Below the pieces are notes generated by a model that was not told where the DNA came from, did no database searches, and saw only the letters and a list, made by a program, of their open reading frames with translations. A stretch of 64,000 bases of DNA from Candidatus Latescibacterota bacterium (GTDB taxonomy: Bacteria; Latescibacterota; UBA2968; UBA8231): contig JAJEIO010000040.1 in the NCBI GenBank assembly GCA_022827835.1, positions 19,687 through 83,686 of the forward strand, read 5' to 3'. Both the position numbers and the translations under genes were made by a program. The first letter of the stretch is position 1. Each line of letters begins with the position of its first letter. Positions 54,056-62,672 of the stretch are shown here, in pieces.

Positions 54056-55876
54056 TCAATCGTCGTCTTCGCGCTCGCTAAGTAGTTCGCCGCGTTGGAG
54101 CCGCTCGGCGTTTTCCGTGGCCCAGAGGATGTTCTTCATCACCTTTTGCGCGGTGATGTAGCGGGTCGCGGCCAACAGGTGGACGCGCTTTTCCTCGGGG
54201 TCGTCGCTCAAATCGTAGTGCCGGAACGCGGCTTCGAGCACTTGGAACATGTGCAGCTCGGCGTCTTCGCGGAGCATGATGTGGGCCAAAGTGTGGCGGA
54301 GCTTGGCGACGTCGCGCCCTTCTTCGAGATACTGGCTGACGAGGACTTCGGCCTCGAAGACCTTTTGGAAATCGGCTAGTTCGCCGAGGCGCTTGAGCAT
54401 GTCTTCGCTGGAGGCGAAGTGCTCGTCGAGTTTTTGTCCGTGCCGTGGGACGCGGGCAGAGGGCATGTTGAGCCAGCGTAGGTAGGTGAGGAAGACCGCG
54501 CCGTGGAAAATGGCGCGCAACAGCTCTTTGCTGGCGGCGTAGTGGAAGGTGCAGTAGAGCGCGTGGGCGTAGGAATAAATGTTGGCCACGTCGTGCCAGT
54601 CGCCCTCGTTCTTGAGGTGGAAGCGCAGGGTGCGCAATGCGCTGGCATAGGTCATGGCGCGGCAGAGCTGGGTCGGCGGCACGCCAGCGCGCAGGGCCTC
54701 TTCGACGCGGGCGAGGATGGGTTCAAAGTCGTCGCCGAGCATGACTTGGGTAAACTCGGAGATGTCGAGGGTGGCTTCGTTGCGCTGATTGTCCTCCCAG
54801 ATCTCGTCTAGGCGCGCGAAGATACTTTCCAAGACCGGCAGGCTGTCGGCCCAGCGCGAGGTCTCTTCGTGGCGGGTGCGGCTCACTAGATCGACGGCGA
54901 TCGGGCGGAGGATCTCGTGCGCGCCGACCCATTCCACGTAGTCGAGGGCCTCGAACATCTTGTTGGCAAAGTCGAGGGCGTGCCCGTCGCCGGTGAAGTA
55001 GAAATCCGTGGCCGCGGTGAAGACGAAATCCGCGAGGGTTTCCTTGCCGCAGTCGCGGTCGTGCAGGGTGAGCAAGATGCGCTCGGCCGCGCCGTGGTGC
55101 CGCTGATCGACAAAAGTGCGAAACCAGCGCTTGAGGGTGGCTAGGTCTTGGTCGTCATTGGCGCGGGGAAAGGGGAAGCGCTGGCGGCGCGACGAGCCGG
55201 AGGTGCGTAGCGAAATCTGGGTCAAACCGTGGACGAGAAAGAGGTTTTGGTCGTCCTCGGCGATGTCGTCCCACATGTTCGCCGCAAGGGTCAGGATGGC
55301 GACGCCCGAGGACCAGCCTTCGCTGGTTTTGTGCGCGCCGTAGTAAAGCCCTTGTTGGATGATTTCCTGTGGAGTGGCACCCGTCTGGCGGAGTGCGGCG
55401 ACCGCTTTGGCGATGAGGAAGGAACTGCGATCTTTGAGCCCTTGTTCGAGTGCGCGCTTGCCTCGGGCCACGAGCCGCAGACGGGCCTCTTCTTTCTCGC
55501 CGGGCGGGATGCCCACCCACGCGTAGCCGTCGTCGCGCACCTCCACGGGAAAGGCTTTTAGGTCGTCGCCCGAAGTCAGCAGGCAGCCGCCGGTCTTTAG
55601 GTCGAATTCCCAGTGGTGCCAGTGGCAGATCAGCACTCCGTCGCGGATGCTGCCTTTGGACATGGGATAGCCCATGTGCGGACAGCGATTGTCAACGGCG
55701 TGGAAGGACCCTTCGTAGAGAAAGACTGCGAGGTGGATGCCGTCAATGGTAAAGGGCCGGCCCTCGCCGTCGGCAAATTCGCTAGCCGGTGCGAGTTGGT
55801 GATAGACGCAGGTCGCTGGATCGACATCAATTTGCGGCCGCATTTCGCTGAGGTCGAGACGTTGGGCAGTGGACAT
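54056..55876 (-). CDS. Rieske [2Fe-2S] protein with long helical C-terminal domain
   Basis: The open frame extends to 56095, but ATG at 55876 has AGGAGG 9 nt upstream and gives a natural start (STAQRLDLSEM). The 606-aa product has a Rieske domain at about 22-115 with ligands C65-x-H67 and C84-x2-H87 (CPHMGYP, CHWHHWEF), similar to bacterial ferredoxin-type Rieske proteins. Some 490 residues of mostly helical sequence follow with no recognised family (GAHEILRPIAVDLVSR, HTLAHIMLREDAELHMFQVL). No mononuclear-iron oxygenase site is evident by eye. It runs against the efflux operon and is divergent from the CxxCH gene. Confidence 0.75.
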   Translation of the reverse strand: MSTAQRLDLSEMRPQIDVDPATCVYHQLAPASEFADGEGRPFTIDGIHLAVFLYEGSFHAVDNRCPHMGYPMSKGSIRDGVLICHWHHWEFDLKTGGCLLTSGDDLKAFPVEVRDDGYAWVGIPPGEKEEARLRLVARGKRALEQGLKDRSSFLIAKAVAALRQTGATPQEIIQQGLYYGAHKTSEGWSSGVAILTLAANMWDDIAEDDQNLFLVHGLTQISLRTSGSSRRQRFPFPRANDDQDLATLKRWFRTFVDQRHHGAAERILLTLHDRDCGKETLADFVFTAATDFYFTGDGHALDFANKMFEALDYVEWVGAHEILRPIAVDLVSRTRHEETSRWADSLPVLESIFARLDEIWEDNQRNEATLDISEFTQVMLGDDFEPILARVEEALRAGVPPTQLCRAMTYASALRTLRFHLKNEGDWHDVANIYSYAHALYCTFHYAASKELLRAIFHGAVFLTYLRWLNMPSARVPRHGQKLDEHFASSEDMLKRLGELADFQKVFEAEVLVSQYLEEGRDVAKLRHTLAHIMLREDAELHMFQVLEAAFRHYDLSDDPEEKRVHLLAATRYITAQKVMKNILWATENAERLQRGELLSEREDDD

Positions 55877-55946
55877 GAGCGTTGCCTCCTGTGGAATGGA
55901 CTTTAAGAATATGTGCAATTTGGCGATGTGGGGCGAGGGGTTTGTG

Positions 55947-55976
55947 TTGACTTGCAGGGCTGTGCGTGGACATGTT
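55947..55976 (+). promoter_or_regulatory. Candidate promoter of the CxxCH gene
   Basis: TTGACT (55947-55952) and CATGTT (55971-55976) are 18 bp apart in the 149-bp divergent region upstream of the gene at 56026. Confidence 0.35.
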
Positions 55977-56025
55977 ATGAGAAGAGCGCCATTTCGCGGC
56001 GCATGACAAGGAAAGGAGATTTTCC

Positions 56026-56547
56026 ATGACTTTGCGAATTTTGCTGGTAGGCGCGCTCTTTTTGGGCGGCCTAGTGGCCGAAGAGGTGACCGCACGCGGC
56101 AAGCGCGTAAGCCAGATTCCCAATGGTGCTGCGTTTAGCTGTAACGCATGCCACACGGCTGGTGGCGGTACGCCGCGCAACGCGTTTGGCTTAGAGCTCG
56201 AAACCAACTTCCTCACCGCAGCCGGAGCAGCCGGTGACGTGATTTGGGGTCCAGAGCTAGCAGCCTTGGATTCCGATGGCGACGGAGTGTCCAATGGCGC
56301 AGAGCTGGGCGACCCCGACGGCACTTGGGTGGTGGGCGATCCCGCTCCAGAAGGAGACGACGATGGGGAGGATGATGGGGAAGAGGAAGACCATGGGGAA
56401 CACGGCCACGAAGGCGATTCTAGCCTAGCAGGGAAGGTGTTCAACCCCGGCGACCCAACGAGCACTCCACCGACCGCATCGCACGATACGGCGGTCGAGG
56501 TATCGACGTGGGGGCAGATTAAGAAACTGATTGGCGGACTCGACTGA
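56026..56547 (+). CDS. Secreted CxxCH protein with calcium-type repeat (temptin-like)
   Basis: The 173-aa product has a signal peptide (LRILLVGALFLGGLVAEE) and one CxxCH motif (FSCNACHTAGGG, C39/C42/H43) followed by RNAFGLE. CxxCH can bind haem c, but the C-x2-CHxxxGGG-x4-NxFG pattern also fits a temptin-like disulphide domain, which I think is as likely. A thrombospondin-type-3-like calcium motif (DSDGDGVSNGAELGDPDG) and an Asp/Glu/His-rich stretch (about 108-130, EEEDHGEHGHEG) follow; the latter could bind metal ions. An aaggaga site precedes ATG 56026. It lies between the Rieske gene and copA. Confidence 0.65.
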   Translation: MTLRILLVGALFLGGLVAEEVTARGKRVSQIPNGAAFSCNACHTAGGGTPRNAFGLELETNFLTAAGAAGDVIWGPELAALDSDGDGVSNGAELGDPDGTWVVGDPAPEGDDDGEDDGEEEDHGEHGHEGDSSLAGKVFNPGDPTSTPPTASHDTAVEVSTWGQIKKLIGGLD

Positions 56548-56550
56548 GGA

Positions 56551-56578
56551 GTAGGGGCGGTTCGCGAACCGCCCCTAC
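56551..56578. repeat. Perfect 28-bp palindrome
   Basis: GTAGGGGCGGTTCG at 56551-56564 is followed directly by its exact reverse complement to 56578. It lies 3 bp after the stop at 56547 and 8 bp before copA. Without a T-run it is a poor intrinsic terminator; it resembles palindromic intergenic repeats found in many genomes. Confidence 0.85.
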
Positions 56579-56586
56579 AGACAGCG

Positions 56587-58815
56587 ATGACAGAAAACAC
56601 TAGAGAACAGCATTTTGCCATTGAAGGCATGCACTGCGCTGGCTGCGCGCATCAGGTCGAGCAGCAGGTGTCCGGCTTGGCCGGCGTTGAAAAGGCTGAC
56701 GTGAACTTGGCGACCGAGCAGATGGCCGTGCGCTTTGATCCGGCAGCCGTGGATGAGGAAAGTATTGCAGCGGCCGTGGCAAAGGCGGGGTTCCAGGCGC
56801 GGGTGCAAGCACCCGAAGCTGAAGGCGCGGCTAGGCGACAAGAACGCAAGCGGGTCGAACTGGCTGAGCAAGCGGGTGCGTTTCGTTGGGCTGTTGTATT
56901 TTGGCTGCCGCTTTTTGCAGTGGAGATGGCCGAGCAGATGGCCGCGCCTGTTACTCCGGCGCTGTCATTGGCTCAGTATCCGCTGCGGGTGGGCGTTTTG
57001 CACCTGCTATTCGCGCTGCCGGTGATGTGGATTGGCCGCCAGATCTACGCCGAGGGCGGGCAGGCTCTGTGGCGAGGTCGTCCCAACATGTTTTCGCTCA
57101 TTGCCATTGGCACGGCTGCGGCGTGGATCTACAGCGCTTGGGGCTTGGGGTCTGTCGCCGTGGGTGCGGCTGCGGCGTTTGACTCCTATTTCCCGACGGT
57201 TTCGACAATCCTCACCTTGATGCTGATGGGCCGCTATCTCGAAGCGCGTTCGCGGTTGCGGGCCGAGGAGGCCATAGGGGCGCTGCTGCGGCTCAAACCG
57301 GACAAGGCGGCGCTGGTGACTGACGATGGGGAGCGGGAAATTGAGGCCGATGCCATTGAAGTGGGCGACTGCCTGCGCGTGCGTCCGGGTGAGCGCATTC
57401 CAGCCGATGGCGAGGTCATAGAAGGAAATTCTACGGTGGATGAGTCGCTGCTGACCGGCGAGTCGCTGCCCGTGGTCAAGGCACCGGGCGATGCCGTCAC
57501 CGGCGGCAGCCTCAATGGCGCGGGAGCACTCATGGTGCGCGCAACGCGCGTAGGTGGGGATGCGCTGCTGATGCAGATGGTGCGCTTAGTCGAGGCCGCA
57601 CAGGCGGGCAAAGCGCCGATTGCCCGTTTGGCCGATGTCGTCGCCGGGTATTTCGTGCCGGCCGTGCTGGTCATAGGCGCAGTGGCCGCGGTGGGTTGGC
57701 TGTGGGCTGGAGAGGGTTTGAGTTTTGCGTTGCAGGTTTTCGTGGCCGTGTTGATCATCGCCTGCCCGTGCAGTTTGGGCTTGGCCACGCCAGCCGCCAT
57801 CATGGTCGGCACGGGACGCGGCGCGCATTTAGGCATCCTATTCAAAAGCCCAGAAGTACTGGAGACGGCGCACAAAGTAGATGCTGTGGTGCTGGACAAG
57901 ACCGGCACGATTACCGAGGGGCGGCCGCAGGTCGTGGCGGTAGAGCCGTTAAACGGACGCCGCGCTGACGAAGTGCTGAGCTTGGCCGCGGCCGTGGAGC
58001 GCGGCTCGGAGCATCCGCTGGCCGCGGCGATTGTGGCGGCCGCAACAGAGCAGGGCCTTGCCGTGCCGGAGGCTGCCGATGTTGTGGCGAGTCCGGGTAA
58101 AGGCGCGCAGGCCGCAGTGGAAGGCGAGAACGTGGTGGTGGGCAATCGCGCCATGATGGCTGCGGTGGGAGTTCGCGTAGATGGGGACAGCGACTCGGCG
58201 GACGGTGCTACTGTCGCGTGGGTCGCGGTGGCGGGCGCATTGGTTGGGCGCGTGTCTTTGGCCGACCGCCCTCGCCCGCAGAGCAAAGACGACGTGGCTC
58301 GGTTGCGCCAAGGCGGCTTGGAGGTGGTGATGCTCACGGGCGACAGCCGTCCGGCCGCGGAAGCCGTGGCGCGTCAAGTGGGGATTGAGACCGTGCGCGC
58401 CGAGGTCTTGCCCGCAGATAAGGCCGCGGCCGTGCAGGCATTGCAGGACGAGGGCCGCTGTGTGGCCATGGTCGGCGACGGGATCAACGACGCGCCAGCG
58501 CTAGCCACCGCCGATGTGGGCATGGCCTTTGCCACTGGGACGGATGTGGCGGCCGCGTCTGCTCCCGTGGTGCTCATGCACAGCCGGTTGGCGGATGTGG
58601 CGCGGGCCATTGAGTTGAGCCGAGCGGTTGTGCGGACCGTAAAGCAGAATTTGTTCTGGGCATTTTTTTACAACGCTGCAGGTATTCCGGTGGCCGCGGG
58701 TGCGCTTTACTTGTTCGGCGGACCGTTGCTCAATCCAATGCTGGCGAGCCTCGCGATGGCCTTTTCGTCGGTGTCGGTGGTGATGAACGCGCTCCGGTTG
58801 CGGCGCTTTAGCTGA
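56587..58815 (+). CDS. copA: Copper-exporting P1B-type ATPase
   Basis: The 742-aa pump has one N-terminal HMA domain (GMHCAGC, C17/C20), eight predicted helices with the CPC metal motif (C393-P-C395, [13 protein letters not shown]), phosphorylation site D437 (DKTGTITEG), the SEHPL nucleotide motif, and [12 protein letters not shown] with a CxxC HMA domain points to Cu(I)/Ag(I). It exports metal from cytoplasm to periplasm, where a CusABC-type pump (47.1-54.0 kb) could take over. It starts 8 bp after the palindrome and lacks a clear Shine-Dalgarno sequence. Confidence 0.94.
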   Translation: MTENTREQHFAIEGMHCAGCAHQVEQQVSGLAGVEKADVNLATEQMAVRFDPAAVDEESIAAAVAKAGFQARVQAPEAEGAARRQERKRVELAEQAGAFRWAVVFWLPLFAVEMAEQMAAPVTPALSLAQYPLRVGVLHLLFALPVMWIGRQIYAEGGQALWRGRPNMFSLIAIGTAAAWIYSAWGLGSVAVGAAAAFDSYFPTVSTILTLMLMGRYLEARSRLRAEEAIGALLRLKPDKAALVTDDGEREIEADAIEVGDCLRVRPGERIPADGEVIEGNSTVDESLLTGESLPVVKAPGDAVTGGSLNGAGALMVRATRVGGDALLMQMVRLVEAAQAGKAPIARLADVVAGYFVPAVLVIGAVAAVGWLWAGEGLSFALQVFVAVLIIACPCSLGLATPAAIMVGTGRGAHLGILFKSPEVLETAHKVDAVVLDKTGTITEGRPQVVAVEPLNGRRADEVLSLAAAVERGSEHPLAAAIVAAATEQGLAVPEAADVVASPGKGAQAAVEGENVVVGNRAMMAAVGVRVDGDSDSADGATVAWVAVAGALVGRVSLADRPRPQSKDDVARLRQGGLEVVMLTGDSRPAAEAVARQVGIETVRAEVLPADKAAAVQALQDEGRCVAMVGDGINDAPALATADVGMAFATGTDVAAASAPVVLMHSRLADVARAIELSRAVVRTVKQNLFWAFFYNAAGIPVAAGALYLFGGPLLNPMLASLAMAFSSVSVVMNALRLRRFS

Positions 58816-58860
58816 AGCGGCCATATTACAAGCGGATGTTGCGCAGGGGGCATTTGGGTA

Positions 58861-58889
58861 TGAGATGCTTCGCTACGCTCAGCATGACA
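58861..58889. repeat. Intergenic repeat-like hairpin sequence
   Basis: This 29-bp stretch (TGAGATGCTTCG then CTACGCTCAGCATGACA) carries 5-bp arms ATGCT/AGCAT around CTTCGCTACG-type core sequence. It resembles short palindromic intergenic repeats I know from other genomes. It lies in the 109-bp gap between copA and the Tm-1-like gene. Confidence 0.45.
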
Positions 58890-58924
58890 GAAAACACCTA
58901 ACGACGCCAGCTTGAGGAGGACGC

Positions 58925-60154
58925 ATGGCTACAATTATGATGGTTGGGGCGTTTGATACGAAGGCCGTGGAATACGCCTTCTTGCGCGAGCAGATTTTGG
59001 CCCGCGGCCACGAAATCCTGTCGGTAAACACGGGTGTTATGGGCGAGTGCGAAGCCTTTGCCGTGGATGTGGATGCCAGCGAGGTGGCTGCGGCCGCTGG
59101 CTCATCGCTGGAGTCGCTGCGCGCGGCTGGCGATCGCGGTGCCGCTATGAAGGCTATGGGGGAGGGCGCGGCCAAGGTGGCGGAGCAAGGGTATGCCGAG
59201 GGCCGGTTTGACGGCATCGTCGGCATGGGCGGGTCCGGCGGCAGCAGCGTGGTGACCGCGGCCATGCGCGCCCTGCCGGTGGGCGTGCCCAAGGTGTGCG
59301 TTTCGACTGTGGCGGCCGGCGACACGGGAGCTTATGTGGGCAGCAAGGACGTGGTGCTCATTCCGTCGATTGTGGATGTGGCCGGAGTCAATCGGATTTC
59401 GCGGGTGATTTTTACGCGAGCCGCTGGTGCGATTTGCGGCATGGTCGAAGCAGAGCCAGCGCCGGCTGGTGACGATAAGCCGATCGTCGTCGCGTCGATG
59501 TTTGGCAACACCACGGAATGCGTAAACGCGTGCAGCGAGACCTTGTCGGCGAGCGGGTACGAGGTCTTGGTCTTTCACGCTACGGGCACTGGCGGCCGCA
59601 CCATGGAGTCGCTCATCGACGAGGGCTTAGTGGATGCGGTGCTGGACATCACTACTACCGAGTGGGCCGACGAGGTGTGTGGTGGCGTCTTCAGCGCGGG
59701 GCCGGAGCGCCTGAGCGCGGCGGGTCGGGCGGGTTTGCCCCAGCTAGTGGTCCCCGGCTGCGTGGACATGGCCAATTTTGGCGGTATGGATACGGTGCCG
59801 CAACAGTACAAGGACGGCACGCGGCTCTTTTACGAGTGGAACCCAGAAGTGACCTTGATGCGCACCAATGCCGAGGAGAATGCGCAGATGGGCCGGATAT
59901 TCGCTGAAAAGCTCAACGCCGCCAAAGGCCCGGTCGCCGTGCTCATTCCGCTCAGGGGCGTGTCGATCCTCGACGGCGACGGCGAGCTGTTTTGCGACCG
60001 CGAAGCCGACCGCGCCTTTAGCGACGCCCTCAAAGCCAACTTGGACGAGGGCATCCTCGTCCGCGAAGTAGATCACAATATCAACGATCCAGAATTTGCA
60101 GCCGCGGCGACCGCGCTGCTACTGGAGCTAATTGCCGAGAAAGCAGGAGAGTGA
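58925..60154 (+). CDS. Tm-1-like ATP-binding protein (UPF0261)
   Basis: The 409-aa protein shows UPF0261 features: MMVGAFDTKAVEYAFLRE at the start, GMGGSGGSSVVTAAMRALP-type glycine-rich loop near 100, VSTVAAGDTGAYVGSKDV, SMFGNTTECV and VFHATGTGGRTMESLI. The family includes the N-terminal half of the tomato Tm-1 virus-resistance protein, which binds ATP; its bacterial function is unknown. An aggagg site precedes ATG 58925. Its stop overlaps the cupin gene start. Confidence 0.9.
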   Translation: MATIMMVGAFDTKAVEYAFLREQILARGHEILSVNTGVMGECEAFAVDVDASEVAAAAGSSLESLRAAGDRGAAMKAMGEGAAKVAEQGYAEGRFDGIVGMGGSGGSSVVTAAMRALPVGVPKVCVSTVAAGDTGAYVGSKDVVLIPSIVDVAGVNRISRVIFTRAAGAICGMVEAEPAPAGDDKPIVVASMFGNTTECVNACSETLSASGYEVLVFHATGTGGRTMESLIDEGLVDAVLDITTTEWADEVCGGVFSAGPERLSAAGRAGLPQLVVPGCVDMANFGGMDTVPQQYKDGTRLFYEWNPEVTLMRTNAEENAQMGRIFAEKLNAAKGPVAVLIPLRGVSILDGDGELFCDREADRAFSDALKANLDEGILVREVDHNINDPEFAAAATALLLELIAEKAGE

Positions 60155-60567
60155 TGAGCAAAAAAAAGACGTTCGTACAATGCGCCGATGTGGAGACCCA
60201 AGTCTTTGACTGGGGCCGGTTAAACTGGCTTTCCGAGCCGCTGGTGACCGCAGCCGAGCACTTTAGCTGCGGCGTGGTGGAGCTGGCACCGGGCAAGGGG
60301 CACGAGCGCCACAACCATCCGTATAGCGAGGAGATTCTCTACGTGATAGAGGGCACTGGGATTCAGACGGTGGAGTTAGAGTCGGGCATGTTGGAAAAGG
60401 AAATTGGTCCAGGGGAACTGGTCCACATTCCGACGGCTGTATATCACTCGACGGTCAATAGTGGGGACGGCCCAATGAAATTGATCGCCATATACGCGCC
60501 GTTTGGGCCGGAGGCCGAGTTGCGGAAGATGGAGGGGGTGCAGATAGAAAAGGCGTTAAACGGATAG
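60154..60567 (+). CDS. Cupin-domain protein
   Basis: ATG 60154 overlaps the preceding TGA and has an AGGAGA site. The 137-aa single cupin has motif 1 (HERHNHPYSEEILYVIEG) with metal ligands H-x3-H-x5-E in pattern, and motif 2 (IPTAVYHSTVNSG) with the last histidine. It lies between the Tm-1-like and TIM-barrel genes and is probably coupled to both. A role in sugar or small-molecule binding is possible but not visible. Confidence 0.85.
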   Translation: MSKKKTFVQCADVETQVFDWGRLNWLSEPLVTAAEHFSCGVVELAPGKGHERHNHPYSEEILYVIEGTGIQTVELESGMLEKEIGPGELVHIPTAVYHSTVNSGDGPMKLIAIYAPFGPEAELRKMEGVQIEKALNG

Positions 60568-60573
60568 GTGGTT

Positions 60574-61401
60574 ATGGCTTTTACAAGAGAGGAAGTGCTC
60601 GCGAGACTACGGCAGAACATCAACGATGGGATTCCCATTATCGGTGCGGGGGCTGGCACTGGGATCAGCGCTAAGTTCGAGGAGGCCGGTGGGGTTGACT
60701 TGATTGTGATTTACAATTCTGGGCGATTTCGCATGGCGGGCCGAGGGTCGCTGGCCGGGACCATGCCGTATGGAGACGCCAATGCGATTGTGATGGATAT
60801 GGCTGGGGAGGTGTTGACGGTGGTGGAAGATACGCCGGTGCTGGCCGGCGTGTGCGGGACGGATCCGTTCCGGCAGATGGATGTTTTTCTACGAGAGGTT
60901 GAGGCGATTGGGTTTTCCGGCGTGCAGAATTTTCCGACTGTGGGGCTGATTGACGGGTTGTATCGGCAGAACTTGGAGGAAACCGGAATGGGGTATGGGG
61001 AGGAGGTGGAGATGATTCGCACGGCGCACGAGATGGGGTTGTTGACGACGCCTTATGCGTTTAATCCCGAAGAGGGCGAGCAGATGGCGGCGGCCGGGGC
61101 AGACATTGTGGTGGCGCACGCTGGGCTTACTACCAAGGGCGCGATTGGCGCGACGACCGCGCTGACTTTGGAGGAATCAGTGGGGTTTGTGCAGGCGATA
61201 TGCGACGCGGCGCGCGGGGTGTCCGAAGAGGTGATTGTGCTGTGCCACGGAGGGCCGATTTCAGAGCCAGAGGACGCTGAGTACGTGTTGCAAAACACGA
61301 AAGGCGTCGATGGCTTCTACGGCGCGTCGAGCATGGAGCGGTTGCCGGTGGAGGTGGCCATTACCGAGCACGTGAAGAAGTACAAGACCATCCGCTTTTG
61401 A
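60574..61401 (+). CDS. PEP-hydrolase-like TIM-barrel protein
   Basis: I chose ATG 60574 over GTG 60568. The 275-aa barrel is of the phosphoenolpyruvate-hydrolase/TIM-barrel signal transduction family ([94 protein letters not shown]). In plant Tm-1 proteins such a barrel is fused behind a UPF0261 domain; here the two are separate genes with a cupin between. Reaction unknown. Confidence 0.9.
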   Translation: MAFTREEVLARLRQNINDGIPIIGAGAGTGISAKFEEAGGVDLIVIYNSGRFRMAGRGSLAGTMPYGDANAIVMDMAGEVLTVVEDTPVLAGVCGTDPFRQMDVFLREVEAIGFSGVQNFPTVGLIDGLYRQNLEETGMGYGEEVEMIRTAHEMGLLTTPYAFNPEEGEQMAAAGADIVVAHAGLTTKGAIGATTALTLEESVGFVQAICDAARGVSEEVIVLCHGGPISEPEDAEYVLQNTKGVDGFYGASSMERLPVEVAITEHVKKYKTIRF

Positions 61402-61403
61402 CG

Positions 61404-61931
61404 ATGCGCCCCTTGCGCAAAGTTGAGGTGAAGCGGCTCTTTGCGGACGCGGCGAAAAGCTATCCGCCCAAGGCGGAGCTAGCCTTTCTGTTGCAGAGCG
61501 TCGAAGACCCGCTCAATGTCGGCTCGATGTTTCGCATTGCCGATGCGTGTGGGGCGCGGGAGTTGGTTTTTACGGGTGTGACGCCTGTGCCGCCGCACGA
61601 GGATATTGAGCGCACGGCGCGGGGCCATGAGCGGCGGGTGGCTTGGCGGCGGATCGGGCGCATGGACGAGGCGGCGAATGCACTGCGGGACGAGGGGTAT
61701 CACTTGGTGGCGTTGGAAATGGTGCAGGGGGCCGTGTGCTATTTGGAATACGATTTCCCGAACAAAGTGTGTTTGGTGCTCGGCAACGAGTCCAAAGGCG
61801 TCTATCGACAGACCTTGGCGCTGTGCGATGGCGCGGTCTATATCCCCATGTACGGCAAGGGGCCGTCGATGAATGTGCATGTAGCCGGGGCGTTGGTGGC
61901 GTATCAGGCATTGCTTGGGAAAAGTAACTGA
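61404..61931 (+). CDS. TrmH/SpoU-family RNA methyltransferase
   Basis: The 175-aa protein has the SPOUT motifs: VEDPLNVGSMFRIADACGA (motif 1), CLVLGNESKGVYRQTLALCD (motif 2) and VYIPMYGKGPSMNVHVAGAL (motif 3, knotted SAM site). Family members 2'-O-methylate tRNA or rRNA ribose. I chose ATG 61404; TTG 61398, overlapping the preceding TGA, is possible. It lacks the extra N-terminal RNA-binding domain of RlmB, so it is closer to TrmH or small SpoU proteins; target unknown. Confidence 0.87.
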   Translation: MRPLRKVEVKRLFADAAKSYPPKAELAFLLQSVEDPLNVGSMFRIADACGARELVFTGVTPVPPHEDIERTARGHERRVAWRRIGRMDEAANALRDEGYHLVALEMVQGAVCYLEYDFPNKVCLVLGNESKGVYRQTLALCDGAVYIPMYGKGPSMNVHVAGALVAYQALLGKSN

Positions 61932-61941
61932 CGGCGTTCTC

Positions 61942-62544
61942 ATGCAGATTGATCCCAACACCATAGATACGCAACCCGAGCTAGTCTCGTCCGGCGAGGT
62001 GTTGGCTTCGGGTCGGCGGGTTTACTTCCGCCCTTTGCGCGACGATCAGGCCGCTGAGTTAGGCGCGTACTTCACCGGCTTGTCGCAAGCTACCCGCCGG
62101 GTGTATGGGCCGCACCCGTTTGACCAAGAGACGGCCGATGGTTTTTGCGCTGCGTTGGACAGCGCTCACACGCTACGGATGCTGGCTTGGGTTGAGGAGG
62201 AGGGAGTCGAGTTCATTGTGGCGTATTTTGTCGTCGAACTGGGCGTGCGGGACGGAGATCGTCGGCGCTACGATGCATTGGGGTTGGCCTTGCACGACGA
62301 GACCGATTGCACCTTGGCTCCTTCGGTGGCTGACGCGTACCAAAGCCAGGGGCTGGGCAGTTTGATGATGCAGCATCTGCTCGGGCTATTGCCACGGCTG
62401 GGACGGCAGCGCATGCTGCTGTGGGGCGGCGTGCGCGCGGACAATCCCCGCGCCGTCCACTTTTACACCAAGTTCGGTTTTCGGCGTGTGGGCGATTTCG
62501 AGGCCGGGGGCACCAACAATTACGACATGGTCGCGGACTTGTGA
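61942..62544 (+). CDS. GNAT-family N-acetyltransferase
   Basis: The frame can extend to 61915 inside the methyltransferase gene, but ATG 61942 is the better start. The 200-aa protein has the acetyl-CoA-binding motif A (PSVADAYQSQGLGSLMMQHL, Q-x-x-G-x-G) and a motif B-like end (RAVHFYTKFGFRRVGDF). The N-terminal LRDDQAAELGAYFTGLSQ resembles acetyltransferases attached to protein acetylation systems, but it is a single domain here. Substrate unknown. A repeat element begins in its stop codon. Confidence 0.85.
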   Translation: MQIDPNTIDTQPELVSSGEVLASGRRVYFRPLRDDQAAELGAYFTGLSQATRRVYGPHPFDQETADGFCAALDSAHTLRMLAWVEEEGVEFIVAYFVVELGVRDGDRRRYDALGLALHDETDCTLAPSVADAYQSQGLGSLMMQHLLGLLPRLGRQRMLLWGGVRADNPRAVHFYTKFGFRRVGDFEAGGTNNYDMVADL

Positions 62545-62660
62545 TATAGTAATCCTATATCATTTACAAGGTGATCCGCAGATGGACGCAGATAGACGCA
62601 GAATAGAATGCACAAGACGATCCCTCGCTTGAATCGTTCAAATCATTTAGGACTGCTATA
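62543..62660 (+). repeat. MITE-like intergenic repeat, copy 2
   Basis: It begins in the GNAT stop with a perfect 7-bp hairpin (GATATAG TAATC CTATATC), contains ATCCGCAGATGGACGCAG and ends in GGACTGCTATA, which is a 9/11 inverted match to its own 5' end TATAGTAATCC. It is related to the element at 42770 (41 of the first 48 bp). It stops 12 bp before the next start codon, whose ribosome-binding site follows. Confidence 0.65.
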
Positions 62661-62672
62661 AGAGGAGAGGCC

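Noticed and set aside
55877..56095. Upstream extension of the Rieske protein
   Set aside because: It runs through the divergent intergenic region and into the CxxCH gene. AGGAGG lies right before the ATG at 55876.
57234..58337. 367-codon open frame on the minus strand
   Set aside because: A Ser/Thr/Ala-rich shadow of copA, with no domain or ribosome-binding site.
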